Assembly (NCBI RefSeq): GCF_003112575.1
Contig: NZ_BEWC01000012.1
Coordinates: 1-64,000, forward strand
Reading direction: 5' to 3'
Length of the DNA: 64,000 bases
DNA from: Streptomyces ardesiacus
GTDB lineage: Bacteria; Actinomycetota; Actinomycetes; Streptomycetales; Streptomycetaceae
Shown here piece after piece: positions 39,155 through 48,400 of this stretch. The notes beneath the pieces are model-generated. The model did no database searches and was not told the DNA's origin. It worked only from the letters and a program-made list of their open reading frames with translations. Numbering within the stretch: position 1 is the stretch's first letter; every line of letters begins with the position of its first letter. A program made the translations under genes and the position numbers.

Positions 39155-39532
39155 TTACGTCGCGGCCTGCGGGACAGCGCTCGAAGGACTGACCCCGGAC
39201 ACGGCGTTCCACCCCTTACGGATCGCGTCGAGGAGCTGGTCGTCGGTGATCGCCGCCGCCAGGGCCACGGGGTCGGTCAGTCCCGCGGCCGCGGCCGCGG
39301 CGAGTATGGGCGGGGACATGACCAGGCCCGGCGTCATCGACGCGGCCTGTGCCTCCGTCGGCGACAGCACCGTCTTCGCCAGGTTGAAGCGGAGCGGGTA
39401 GCCGGCCGTCGTCGGGTCTTCGGCGAAAACCTCTTGGGCGATGGCCGCGATGGCCATCCGGACCCGTGGGAGTAAAGACGGCTCACAGGCCAGGTCGCAC
39501 AGCACGGTCAGCGGGAGCGGCAACTCAGGCAT
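39155..39532 (-). CDS. Hypothetical late protein
   Basis: 125 aa; ATG at 39532 with GAGAGGGG upstream. Helical and rather hydrophobic but without a clear membrane span: VRMAIAAIAQEVFAEDPTTA, then SPPILAAAAAAGLTDPVALA and AAITDDQLLDAIRKGWNAV. It is located between the tail fibre gene and the lysis genes and could be a small tail-tip or virion protein. Not recognised. Confidence 0.6.
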   Translation of the reverse strand: MPELPLPLTVLCDLACEPSLLPRVRMAIAAIAQEVFAEDPTTAGYPLRFNLAKTVLSPTEAQAASMTPGLVMSPPILAAAAAAGLTDPVALAAAITDDQLLDAIRKGWNAVSGVSPSSAVPQAAT

Positions 39533-39545
39533 GACGGGACCCCTC

Positions 39546-42098
39546 TCATTTGGTGTAGGTGACTTTCAGGCGCGGCGGGTTGGTCTGGCCGTAGCCGCGG
39601 GCTCGGCCGTAGAAGGTCGACGACGTCGAGTTCGGGTCCAGGGCGATACCCCGCCACTTCGAGCTGTCGAAGACACTGGTGATGTCCACCCACTTGCCCT
39701 CGTTCCGGGCCCAGTTCACGGTCTTCGAGTCGGAGTCCGACGAGAACGACGCGGGCCGGCTGGTGTGGCTGTGGGCCTTGATGACGGCCTTCCCGCCCGC
39801 GTTGGCGTACCAGTGATCGAAGTAGAGGTACACCTCGGCCTTGATGATCACGGCGCCGGACAGGTCCGAGCCGAGGGAGGACGGGAAGCCGATCAGCGAG
39901 GCCATCGTGCCGTTCGTCGAGCTGTAGTAGCCCTGCATGCAGGTGTTGCCGTAGTAGCTGTTGTACGAGCTGCGCCGGGAGTACGTGCCGGACCAGGCCG
40001 CGTTGTAGTACTTGGTGTACTTCTGGGGCGTGGGTGCGGTGGTGCCGCCGCCGTCGTTGTATCCGCCCGTCTCGACGACGTGCGGGCCGACGTCCTCGAT
40101 GTAGAAGTAGCCGAGGGCGCCCTCCTCGCCGGACAGGGTGCAGGTCTGGCCGCCCGGCCCGTACAGGTTCTTGAAGCTGATCAAAAACCGGTGGTTCCCG
40201 GCGCCCAGGGAGGCCCCGTTCTGGATGTGCTCCAGGTCGGCGGTGAAGCTCGTTTCCAGCGGCATCTGGTGGACGGCCAGCATGAGCTGCTTGGAGTTGA
40301 TGGTGGGGGAGCCTGCGCCGCCGTCGCGGAGCCGGATCTGCAGCTCTCCGCCGGCGACGGAGGGGTTGGCGCGGGCCACGAACCGGAAGCGGTACATGCG
40401 CGTCGGGTCGATGTCGCTGGCCAGCTCCACGAAACCCATCTCGGTGCCGGACGCGGTCCGGGTGCTGCCCTGGTAGTCGACGGCCTGGATGCCGCGCGGC
40501 AGCGAGGCCAGGTACTCGCTCAGGTCCGTTCCGGCGATGCTCAGGCTCTCGGCGACGGCCAGGCGCTGGAAGCCGGCGCCGCCCTCCTGGTCGATCGTCG
40601 CCACGGGCACGCCGTCGGTGCGCAGCGACAGGTAGTTCGGACGGCCCGTCATGAGGGCGACGGCTTCCTCGCCGTCGTCGTTGTAGAGCTGCAGCCCGAG
40701 CGGTGAGATTTCCGCGCGGGCGCCGGCGAAGCCCGACGTGGTCACGAACATGGCCTGGGCGTTGTCGAAGAGGACGGTGCCGGAGGACGCGTTGCTGCTG
40801 TAGAGGCGCACGGCGGCCTTCGTGGCGTTCGCGGGCGCTGCGGTCGTGGGCAGGCCCGAGAGGCGTTGCCAGGAGCCGAGGACGGTCGCTCCTTGGGTAG
40901 TGGCCACGGAGGACTGTGCCAGCCATGTTCCGTCGGCGGCGAGCCAGTTCACGGCGATCATGACGCGGTCCCCGACCCAGTCGGGTGAGGCGAGGTAGTC
41001 GACCGCGAGGTAGACCTTCTGGCCGGGCATCGCCGGCAGCACGACGAGGTCGAGGGCGCGGGTCAGGGGCGTGGGGTTGGTGGCGGTGACCTGCAAGGCC
41101 TTGGGGGTGCCGTTGCCTCCGTCGACGACGCTCCAGGCGGTGACGCCTTGGACGCGGGCCGCGGACACCGGGCCCTCGAAGGAGGGGTCGGGGACCAGGT
41201 TGTCGCCGCTGGTGCCGATCATCAGCTTGTCGGCGTTGATCGATCCGGCCTTGATGTGGGTGGCATCGATCGACCCGGCGAGGATCTTCGTGGCCGTGAC
41301 GGAGTTCGCGGCGAGTTTGTCGGCGGTGACCGCCAGGGCGGCGAGCTTGTCCGTCGTGATGGCCAGGGCGGCGATCTTCTCGGCGGTCACGCCGAGCGCG
41401 ACCAGTTTGTCCGTGGTGACGGCGCCGGCCAGGATCTTGGCGGCGGTGACCGCGTTGTTCGCGAGCGCGTCGGAGCCGACGGCGCCCAGGGCGAGCTTGG
41501 CCTCCGTGATGGCCTTCTCGGCGAGCTTGACCTCCGTGATGATGCCGTCGACGACGTCGTCGGCGACGACCTTTCCCGGGCTCTCCGGGCCTGCCGTCTC
41601 CGATGGGTCGCTGCCGGTGCCGGACAGGTTCCGGGCGAGGAACCGCACGTAGACGGGGCTGTCGGTCGGGATCGCGAAGACACCGCCGCGCGGGGACTCG
41701 AGCGTGGAGACCAGCGTCAGCGGCGACGGCTCGAAGTCGGCCGTGGCGGCGGCGTGGACCTCGACGCGGGAGAAGTCGAGCGGGGCCGCGTCGGCGTCGG
41801 CGAACAGGCCGTCCCAGGTGGCGGCGACACCGTTGATGACGGGCGCCAGGAGCGGCACCGTGGGCGTCGGCGGCGGGGGCCCGTTGACGTGGACGACACC
41901 GGTCGTGCCGTCCGCCTGCTCGCCGATGACCGTCTGGAGGGAGCCGTCGACGTCGTAGACGTCGATGGAGCCGCCCTCGAGGGAGGCGTGGGTGAGCGGG
42001 TTGGCGCGCTCCAGCGAGGCAATGCGGTCTTCGAGTTCCTTGAAGTAGGACGCGAAGCGCCGGTTCGTCTCCTGCTCGTCCAGGCGGAAGGACGACAC
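39546..42098 (-). CDS. Tail fibre / receptor-binding minor tail protein
   Basis: 850 aa from the GTG at 42098. The N-terminal coiled coil (TNRRFASYFKELEDRIASLE) is followed by a fibronectin-like segment. A run of related 7-8 residue units at about 185-300 (such as LAALAVTADKLAANSVTATK) suggests a trimeric beta-helical shaft. A carbohydrate-binding-like domain follows (about 310-450). The C-terminal ~170 residues carry TYSRRSSYNSYYGNTCMQGY and end RGYGQTNPPRLKVTYTK, in the manner of DNRLRE-type domains of surface proteins. It likely contacts the host cell envelope. Confidence 0.8.
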   Translation of the reverse strand: MSSFRLDEQETNRRFASYFKELEDRIASLERANPLTHASLEGGSIDVYDVDGSLQTVIGEQADGTTGVVHVNGPPPPTPTVPLLAPVINGVAATWDGLFADADAAPLDFSRVEVHAAATADFEPSPLTLVSTLESPRGGVFAIPTDSPVYVRFLARNLSGTGSDPSETAGPESPGKVVADDVVDGIITEVKLAEKAITEAKLALGAVGSDALANNAVTAAKILAGAVTTDKLVALGVTAEKIAALAITTDKLAALAVTADKLAANSVTATKILAGSIDATHIKAGSINADKLMIGTSGDNLVPDPSFEGPVSAARVQGVTAWSVVDGGNGTPKALQVTATNPTPLTRALDLVVLPAMPGQKVYLAVDYLASPDWVGDRVMIAVNWLAADGTWLAQSSVATTQGATVLGSWQRLSGLPTTAAPANATKAAVRLYSSNASSGTVLFDNAQAMFVTTSGFAGARAEISPLGLQLYNDDGEEAVALMTGRPNYLSLRTDGVPVATIDQEGGAGFQRLAVAESLSIAGTDLSEYLASLPRGIQAVDYQGSTRTASGTEMGFVELASDIDPTRMYRFRFVARANPSVAGGELQIRLRDGGAGSPTINSKQLMLAVHQMPLETSFTADLEHIQNGASLGAGNHRFLISFKNLYGPGGQTCTLSGEEGALGYFYIEDVGPHVVETGGYNDGGGTTAPTPQKYTKYYNAAWSGTYSRRSSYNSYYGNTCMQGYYSSTNGTMASLIGFPSSLGSDLSGAVIIKAEVYLYFDHWYANAGGKAVIKAHSHTSRPASFSSDSDSKTVNWARNEGKWVDITSVFDSSKWRGIALDPNSTSSTFYGRARGYGQTNPPRLKVTYTK

Positions 42099-42171
42099 CG
42101 CACCCCCCTGTTCTCTGCTGGCTGTGTGGGCAGCGCGCAGAGTGGAGGGCGCAGCGCGTTAACGTCGCGGC

Positions 42172-43371
42172 CTACCCGTAGTAGTTGCTGCGGGTCAGGC
42201 GCAGCACGGCGGTGCCGGCGGCCGGGTCGATCTCCTCGGAGACGACGCGGTGCCAGATCGCGAGTTCACCGACCCACGGCACCTCGACCTGCAGCAGGAT
42301 GCGGTCGCCCAGGTTCCAGGAGCCGAGCGGGGCGTTGTAGTGGTGACGGATCGCGATCGCGGGGATGGTGAGCTGCTGGGTGTGCCGGGCGTGCTCCGCC
42401 TTGCCCGCCTCGGTGAGGGTGGACATGTTCGCGGTGTCCTTGCGGGTGATCATCCGCGCCCGGCGGACCCGCTTGTCGTAGTTCACGACCCGGGCGCGCG
42501 GGGTCTTGGCCCCCGTGCCCTTGCCCAGCACGTACACGTCGGAGGCGAACATGTCGCCCTGGTAGTTCGGTGTGGCGAGCTCGATGACGTTCTCGCCCTG
42601 GGCGAACCGCAGGTCGGAACGGGTCTTGCCGAGACGGCGGGTGCCGAAATCGATGTGGTGGCGGATCTTCTCCTTCGTGCCGTCCCAGTAGTGCCGCTCC
42701 AGGTAGTCGGCCTTCGCCAACTGCATGACGGAGTTGATGGTCTGGCCGCAGTCCGGGTTGTTCCACCACAGCAGCTCCCACGGGTCCTCCCCGTTGGCGG
42801 CGCCGAGCTTGTAACCGGAGTCGTGGCCGTCAAGGGTGACGCCGAGCTTGGCCATGTCGAAGGACTGCAGGTGCGCCCAGATGTGCCGGACGACGTCGAA
42901 GGCGTCCCAGCGGGTGCTGATCTTGTCCGGTGGCCGCTTGGGCATCTTCTGCTTCGGCTTCGTCCCGTCGATGTAGCCGTCGTTGTTCTTGTCCTTGCCG
43001 TCGTACTTCCACTTCTGCGGGATCTTGGCGCCGGACCGGATACCTGACCCGAGGTAGGGGATCTCACTGGGGTAGGCGGTGTATCCGGCACAGGTGACCT
43101 TCATCGCCTGGCCCTCGAAGCCCAGGTTGGTGACCATGCCGCCCCAGCGGATACGGCCGTCGTACTCGGCGAAGAGGCTCGTGCCCCACTCCGCCATGAC
43201 CGGCAGGCCGTCCGGCTTCGCCATGAGCCGCAGATACTCCGGATCGATCTTCCCCTGCATCTGGCCGGGGCCGCTCAGCTCACGCTTCGGCGGGCCGTCC
43301 GGCACGAACGGCACGTCCCAGTCCAGGAAGTCGCCGCTGACCGTGCGCATCGCGATGTACCGCCAGCCCAT
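42172..43371 (-). CDS. Minor tail (tail-hub-like) protein with an EF-hand-like loop
   Basis: 399 aa; ATG at 43371, sharing one base with the upstream stop. The opening WDVPFVPDGPPKRELSGPGQ and the beta-rich body resemble the Gp37-like hub proteins of actinobacterial siphoviruses, which attach to the distal tail protein. Residues about 125-136 read DKNNDGYIDGTK, which fits an EF-hand/dockerin calcium loop except for Lys at position 12. The position after Dit and another tip protein supports a tail-tip role. Confidence 0.75.
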   Translation of the reverse strand: MGWRYIAMRTVSGDFLDWDVPFVPDGPPKRELSGPGQMQGKIDPEYLRLMAKPDGLPVMAEWGTSLFAEYDGRIRWGGMVTNLGFEGQAMKVTCAGYTAYPSEIPYLGSGIRSGAKIPQKWKYDGKDKNNDGYIDGTKPKQKMPKRPPDKISTRWDAFDVVRHIWAHLQSFDMAKLGVTLDGHDSGYKLGAANGEDPWELLWWNNPDCGQTINSVMQLAKADYLERHYWDGTKEKIRHHIDFGTRRLGKTRSDLRFAQGENVIELATPNYQGDMFASDVYVLGKGTGAKTPRARVVNYDKRVRRARMITRKDTANMSTLTEAGKAEHARHTQQLTIPAIAIRHHYNAPLGSWNLGDRILLQVEVPWVGELAIWHRVVSEEIDPAAGTAVLRLTRSNYYG

Positions 43372-44336
43372 CAGGCGCTCACCGGCTTCTGCGAGTACGT
43401 CACCTCGAGGGACAAGGCCGTGCCCCTGTCCGCGCGCAGCACCCCCTTGTAGGGGGCATCGCCCAGGCCCTCGAGGCTGATGTCGACCATCTGCCCGCGG
43501 TCCTCCGGGGCCAGGAGGAAGGTGTGCCCGGTCTGCAGCACGGTCCGGCCGGCCGCCTCGCAGGCGTAGGGCATGGCCGCGCCGTGCTGCTCACCGACCG
43601 AGGCGCGCAGCGTGCCCCGGGCCTCCACCGCGTCCGGGTGCAGCAGACCGGTGATGAGGGCGTGGACCGTGACGTGTGTGGCCCAGTCGGGGATCTTCTC
43701 CGTCCAGGTGGCGCCCATCGGAAAGGTCTCCCACACGTCGGTGATGGCGCCGAGATCGTCGGGCGCCTGCCAGCCGGGGATGTAGCGGCGGAAGGACTCC
43801 GACCGCGGCCGCGCGAGCTGCCGCAGGTCGGTGACCATGGCCGCGGTGATCGTCGTCGTTCCGGCCGGCATGTCGATCCGGGCCAGCGTCACCGCCGTGG
43901 AGTCCGGCTCGATGTCGCGGATGCTGGTGGTGCCGACCGGCACGTCGGGGACGACCCGGGTGAACACGTAGGGCCCGACCGACGGGTCCTCCGGCGCCGG
44001 CCAGGGCTCCCCGCCGTAGGGGTCCTCGACCCGGGCGATGACGAGGTCGGAGCGGGGCCCGTCCACGGTGACCGGCACGACGTCCGCCTGCTCCGCCGTC
44101 GGCATCCGCGCCGCGTAGGACTGGCTGCCGCCGCCGAGCGCCGCCCGCCGCTTCGCGATCATCGCGCCAGGCCCCACCTGCACGGCGGCCGCCGGGGCGT
44201 CCAGGGCGGTCACCAGCAGGTCCGAGGGCCCGACCACGCCTTCCCCGCCGCACATCGCGGCGTCCACTATCAGCCGCAGCGTCTCCTCGGACGCCGCGGT
44301 GCCTTCTACGAACCAGGGAATGCCGTCCCACGCCAT
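43371..44336 (-). CDS. Minor tail / baseplate-upper-type protein
   Basis: 321 aa; ATG at 44336 with GGAGAAGGAG upstream. Residues 1-110 look like the start of tail-tip proteins with a beta-rich domain (VQVGPGAMIAKRRAALGGGS, then SDLVIARVEDPYGG). DIPAGTTTITAAMVTDLRQLARP-like text at about 155-180 is typical of actinophage minor tail proteins before the C-terminal domain. Structural role at the tail tip inferred from sequence style and position. Confidence 0.75.
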   Translation of the reverse strand: MAWDGIPWFVEGTAASEETLRLIVDAAMCGGEGVVGPSDLLVTALDAPAAAVQVGPGAMIAKRRAALGGGSQSYAARMPTAEQADVVPVTVDGPRSDLVIARVEDPYGGEPWPAPEDPSVGPYVFTRVVPDVPVGTTSIRDIEPDSTAVTLARIDMPAGTTTITAAMVTDLRQLARPRSESFRRYIPGWQAPDDLGAITDVWETFPMGATWTEKIPDWATHVTVHALITGLLHPDAVEARGTLRASVGEQHGAAMPYACEAAGRTVLQTGHTFLLAPEDRGQMVDISLEGLGDAPYKGVLRADRGTALSLEVTYSQKPVSA

Positions 44337-44402
44337 CGCTGTACTCCTTCTCCGTTACGGGAGGGAGCAGCGTGAACGGCCGGGGCGCCTACCGTCGCCC
44401 CG

Positions 44403-45476
44403 TCACCACCAGGTGTAGGCGTCGCGCCACCGGATCTCCACCCGCGGCCCGGTCGTGGTGGTCACCGCGGCATTCGTGTACGCCAGCTTGGCCGTCCACT
44501 GGCCCGGCGGGATGACCATCTCCGCCAGCCGGGGGCTGCTCCGGGTCAGCTTGTCCGCCACGGAGCTGGACGACCCGCTCTTGTAGTGCATGACGGACCG
44601 CGCGAACGGCCGCGGGTCGATCTGCACGTACTCGCTGGTGCTCTTGAGTTCCAGCGACAGTTGGACCTCCCAGACACCGACCAGGGTCACCTTCGGGTTC
44701 TTGCACGGCCCGTACACGCGGACGTACGGGTGGGTGGCCACCCTGCCCTTCTGCTTGATGACGGCCGTCGTCTTCGAGTCGGTCACCCCGGGGCCGGCGT
44801 CGGCGGGCCGCCCGGGCCGCCCCGGCACGCCCACCCAGCGCAGGCCCCACAGGTCCTGGGCGGACTCCGTGGCGTCGTAGAACCGGTCGTCGATGCTCAC
44901 GAAGTCGCAGACGACGGGCGTGTACCCCTGGCGAGTGAGACGGGAGTGGCCGACGGCGAACTTCCGGGGACGGCCGTAGAGCATGCGGGTGCGGCCGCCC
45001 ACCGTTGTGTGCCGCAGCCACGCCACGCCCCCGGCCCGGTCGCGCACGGAGTCGGCCCGCCACGCCTGCCGGAGCATGTCGACGCCGTCGGCTGACCACC
45101 GGTACGGCTCCCGGACCGTGGGGGCGCTGCTCCCGCCCCCGGGCAGGCCCGGCGGCCGGGTCGCGTAGGGCCAGACACCGATCAGGGAACCGCCCGCCCA
45201 CGGCCGGTCATCACCGTGCCCGTCGACCGCCCGGTCAACGCCGTCCACGCCCAGCTCGAACGTCACGGTCGCGCTGCGCTGGTAGTCGCGCCCCATACGG
45301 ATGCCGTCCTCGCCCGGCAGGTCCCCGTCGCCCTTGTCGGCGTCGCTGAACGACACCTCGGGCTCGGACAGGCAGTAGATCCCGGACGGCTGACGGCCGA
45401 ACAGCAGGTCGGCACCGGGGTGCAGCTTGGTGGCCGAGTAGCCGAGGTTCCAGTCGCCATCCACCATCTCAGGCAT
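44403..45476 (-). CDS. Distal tail (Dit-like) protein
   Basis: 357 aa; ATG at 45476, overlapping the tape-measure stop by 8 nt. Immediately downstream of tape measure is the conserved place for Dit. The N-terminal half is beta-rich (MGRDYQRSATVTFELGVDGV), followed by an SADGVDMLRQAWRADSVRD helix typical of actinophage tail proteins, and a C-terminal galectin-like part (VQLSLELKSTSEYVQIDPRP). It would link the tail tube to the tip hub. Confidence 0.8.
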   Translation of the reverse strand: MPEMVDGDWNLGYSATKLHPGADLLFGRQPSGIYCLSEPEVSFSDADKGDGDLPGEDGIRMGRDYQRSATVTFELGVDGVDRAVDGHGDDRPWAGGSLIGVWPYATRPPGLPGGGSSAPTVREPYRWSADGVDMLRQAWRADSVRDRAGGVAWLRHTTVGGRTRMLYGRPRKFAVGHSRLTRQGYTPVVCDFVSIDDRFYDATESAQDLWGLRWVGVPGRPGRPADAGPGVTDSKTTAVIKQKGRVATHPYVRVYGPCKNPKVTLVGVWEVQLSLELKSTSEYVQIDPRPFARSVMHYKSGSSSSVADKLTRSSPRLAEMVIPPGQWTAKLAYTNAAVTTTTGPRVEIRWRDAYTWW

Positions 45477-48400
45477 AGGTACTCCCCATTCGCATGCGAC
45501 GCAGCTCGAACATGGCGTCGTTCAGGGCCTCTCCGGGCGTCATCGGTTCACTGGTCAGGTTGAGGTTCAGGTCGCCGCCGACGAGGGCCGGAGCGGTAGC
45601 GGGAGCGGTGGCAACGCGGCGGGTCGCACCCCGCGCGGCGGTACTGCGCACACCACCGGAGGCGTACTGCCGCAGGGCGCCCTCGGCGAAGTACACGACT
45701 TGCCCGCCGAACATCTGGGCAACGCGTTCGAGGATCGCCTCGGAACGCTTGCGCTTTGCCGGGCTTAGGGGGATATACGCCTCTCCCTGCGTTTCCGGCT
45801 CGTTCCACACACGGATCTCACCCGGCCTGCCGATCTGGGCGATGTGCCGCTCGGCGCCGGCCGCGAACGCCTTGATCCGGTTCGCGGCCGCGCGGATGCC
45901 GCCGTTGGCGTACGTGACAATGCCGCCGTCGGCGTGGGTGCGCACCACCGACGGCTTCCCGGCCTCGCTGTACTGGACGGTGACGTGCACGGTCTTGCCG
46001 GTGAGCCCGTTGATGGCGCTCTGGATGCGCTGGACGTTGGCCAGCGGCTCCCCGGTCGGGGCGGTGATCTTGACCTTCTTGCCGCCCTTGTCGACGTTCT
46101 CGATCTTGTAGCCGAGGTCCTTGAGTGCCTGCTGGGCCGTCTTCGTCGGGGCCTTGACCTCGATCGACTTGCCCTTCATGCCGGCTACCTGGGTCTGCAC
46201 ACTCTTCAGGTCCCCGGCCGCCTGCTTGATGATCGCCTCGACGGTCACCTTCTTCTTGTCCGGCGCGGCCGCGATGTCGGCGGCCAGGGAGCTGATGTTG
46301 ACCCGGGCGCCGCCCGTGGGAGCCGTGACCACCACGTTCTTGCTGCCCGGGATGCGCTGGATCGTGAACCCGAGGGCCTCCAGCGATGCGCGGGCCTCGA
46401 TGGTGGGCGCCTTGATCTGGATGGACGCCCCCGGCTTGAGGCCGTCGAGCTGCCCCTGCAGCGCCATGAATTCGGCGGTCGCCTCCGGCACGCCGACCGT
46501 CGACATCAGGGTCGTCACGGTCGACGGGACCAGTCCGAGCTGGTTCGCGAGCTTTTCCGCCTCGCCCTTGGGGATGCCGAGACCCGTCGCGAGTTCGATC
46601 GCCTTCGCCCGGGTCGACTCCATGGCGCCGCGGCTGACGTCCATCGCCTCCGACATGGGCATGAGGCCCTGCTCGGCGGCCTCCTGCGCCCGGGTCGCCA
46701 CGTTGAGCATGTTGTCGCGCAGCTCCCCGAGCTGCGTGTTGAGGGTCTGCCCGTTCTTGGTCGTGGTGTTGACCAGCCCGTCGGCGCCGATGAGGGCCTT
46801 GCCCCAGCCGTCGGCCTTCGCGATGTTCGAGCCCATGGTGTCGTCGATCTGCAGCATGACCGCGTTGAGCTGGGCCTGAGCGTCGTGCAACGACTGTGTG
46901 TTGCCGTTGAGGGCGTCCAGAGCCCGCTTGAGGGCATCGACGCGTTCGTCTGCGGCCTTGGTCTTGTCTCCGAACGCCTGGACGGCGACCGACAGCCGGT
47001 CGTACGCGGTGGAGCCCGTGGTGCCGCTGCTGTTGACGGCGTCGGCGAGTTCCTTGTGCTTCTTCTGGCTCTCCTCCAGCTCGCCCTTCACGGTGCCCAA
47101 GGCCTTGGCCGCACGGTTCGCAGCGAGTCCTTCGTCGTCCCAGGACTGTGCAGCGCCCTGCGCGGTGGTCACCCACACCTGGTGGGCGTCGGCGGTCTCC
47201 TGCAGGTCCTTCTGCAGCTTCTCCAGGGTCACGCCCTGCCCCAGGTAGGCGTCCGTGAGGTCGCCCAGGTTGATGCCGGCCTTGCGCATCACGTCGACGA
47301 GCTTGCCCTTGCCGTTGGCCAGCTCCGTGTCCTGCAGGAGCTGCGCGGCCTGTGCGCGCACGTTTGCGTCGATGGCGCCGCCGGAGGCGGTCAGCGCGTC
47401 GGTGAGGGACTGCACGCGCTCCTTGTGGGCCTGGGCGGCGCGGGCGGCTTTCTCCTGGCTGGCCGCGTAGAGCCCGAGACCGATGGTGACGCCGGCGAGC
47501 GCGACACCGAGCGGGCCGCCGAGGGCGGAGGTGATGCCGCCGACGGCGGTGCGTACGCCCCCGGCCGCGACGCGGACGGCGCCCATCGCGCCGGACAGGC
47601 GCCGGCCGTCTCCTGCCGCCGTGCGGTAGGCCGTTCCCATGCGCTGCCACACCGTGGTCTGGGTCCGGGCTCCGTCCGCCGCGGTGGTCGAGACTGTTCC
47701 GACGTTGCGGACCGAGGTGGCCAGGCCCTGCACACCGCGCGCGACGGCGCTGACGACCTTCAGCATGAGCACCGAGCCGAGGAACACGGCGAGGGCGGTG
47801 TTCGCGCCGGGGACCACGTTCATCAGCGTGTTGAAGATGTCCAGGAGGCCGCCGAAGGCCACCAGGAGAATCCCCAGCCCGGAGCCGGCTGCCGACACGT
47901 TCCCGATCGCTTCGGCGAGGTTCGAGATAACCGAGATGACCGCCGGGCCGACGGACTCGCCGAGCGCACTGAAGAACGTGCCGAGGGCGGGCATCAGTTC
48001 GGTGCGGATCTGCCGCACCAGGTCGGTGACGCCGCCGTCCTTCATCGACCGGCCGAGCCCCCGCATGAGGTCCCCGAACAGGAGGTTCACCTCGTGAATC
48101 GCGGGCGCGGCGTCGGAGAAGAACTGTTCCATGGCCCGCTGCCCGACACCGGAGTTGGCCCAGCGCTCGAAGCGCTTCATGCTGCCTTCGAGGCCGTTGA
48201 GCAGGGCGTTGCCGGTGTCCATCGCGGCGCGGCCGACACCGCCGAGCCCCTTGATGAGGCTGCCGGTGGTCCGGCCGAGCTGCCCGGCCTTGTCCGCCGC
48301 GTGGTCGAGGAACCGGGCGAGGCTCCCGGTTTCGCGCCCGGCCTGGACCGACGCGCGGAACCACCGTGTCATCCGCTCCCCGGCGGCGGACACGCGCTCG

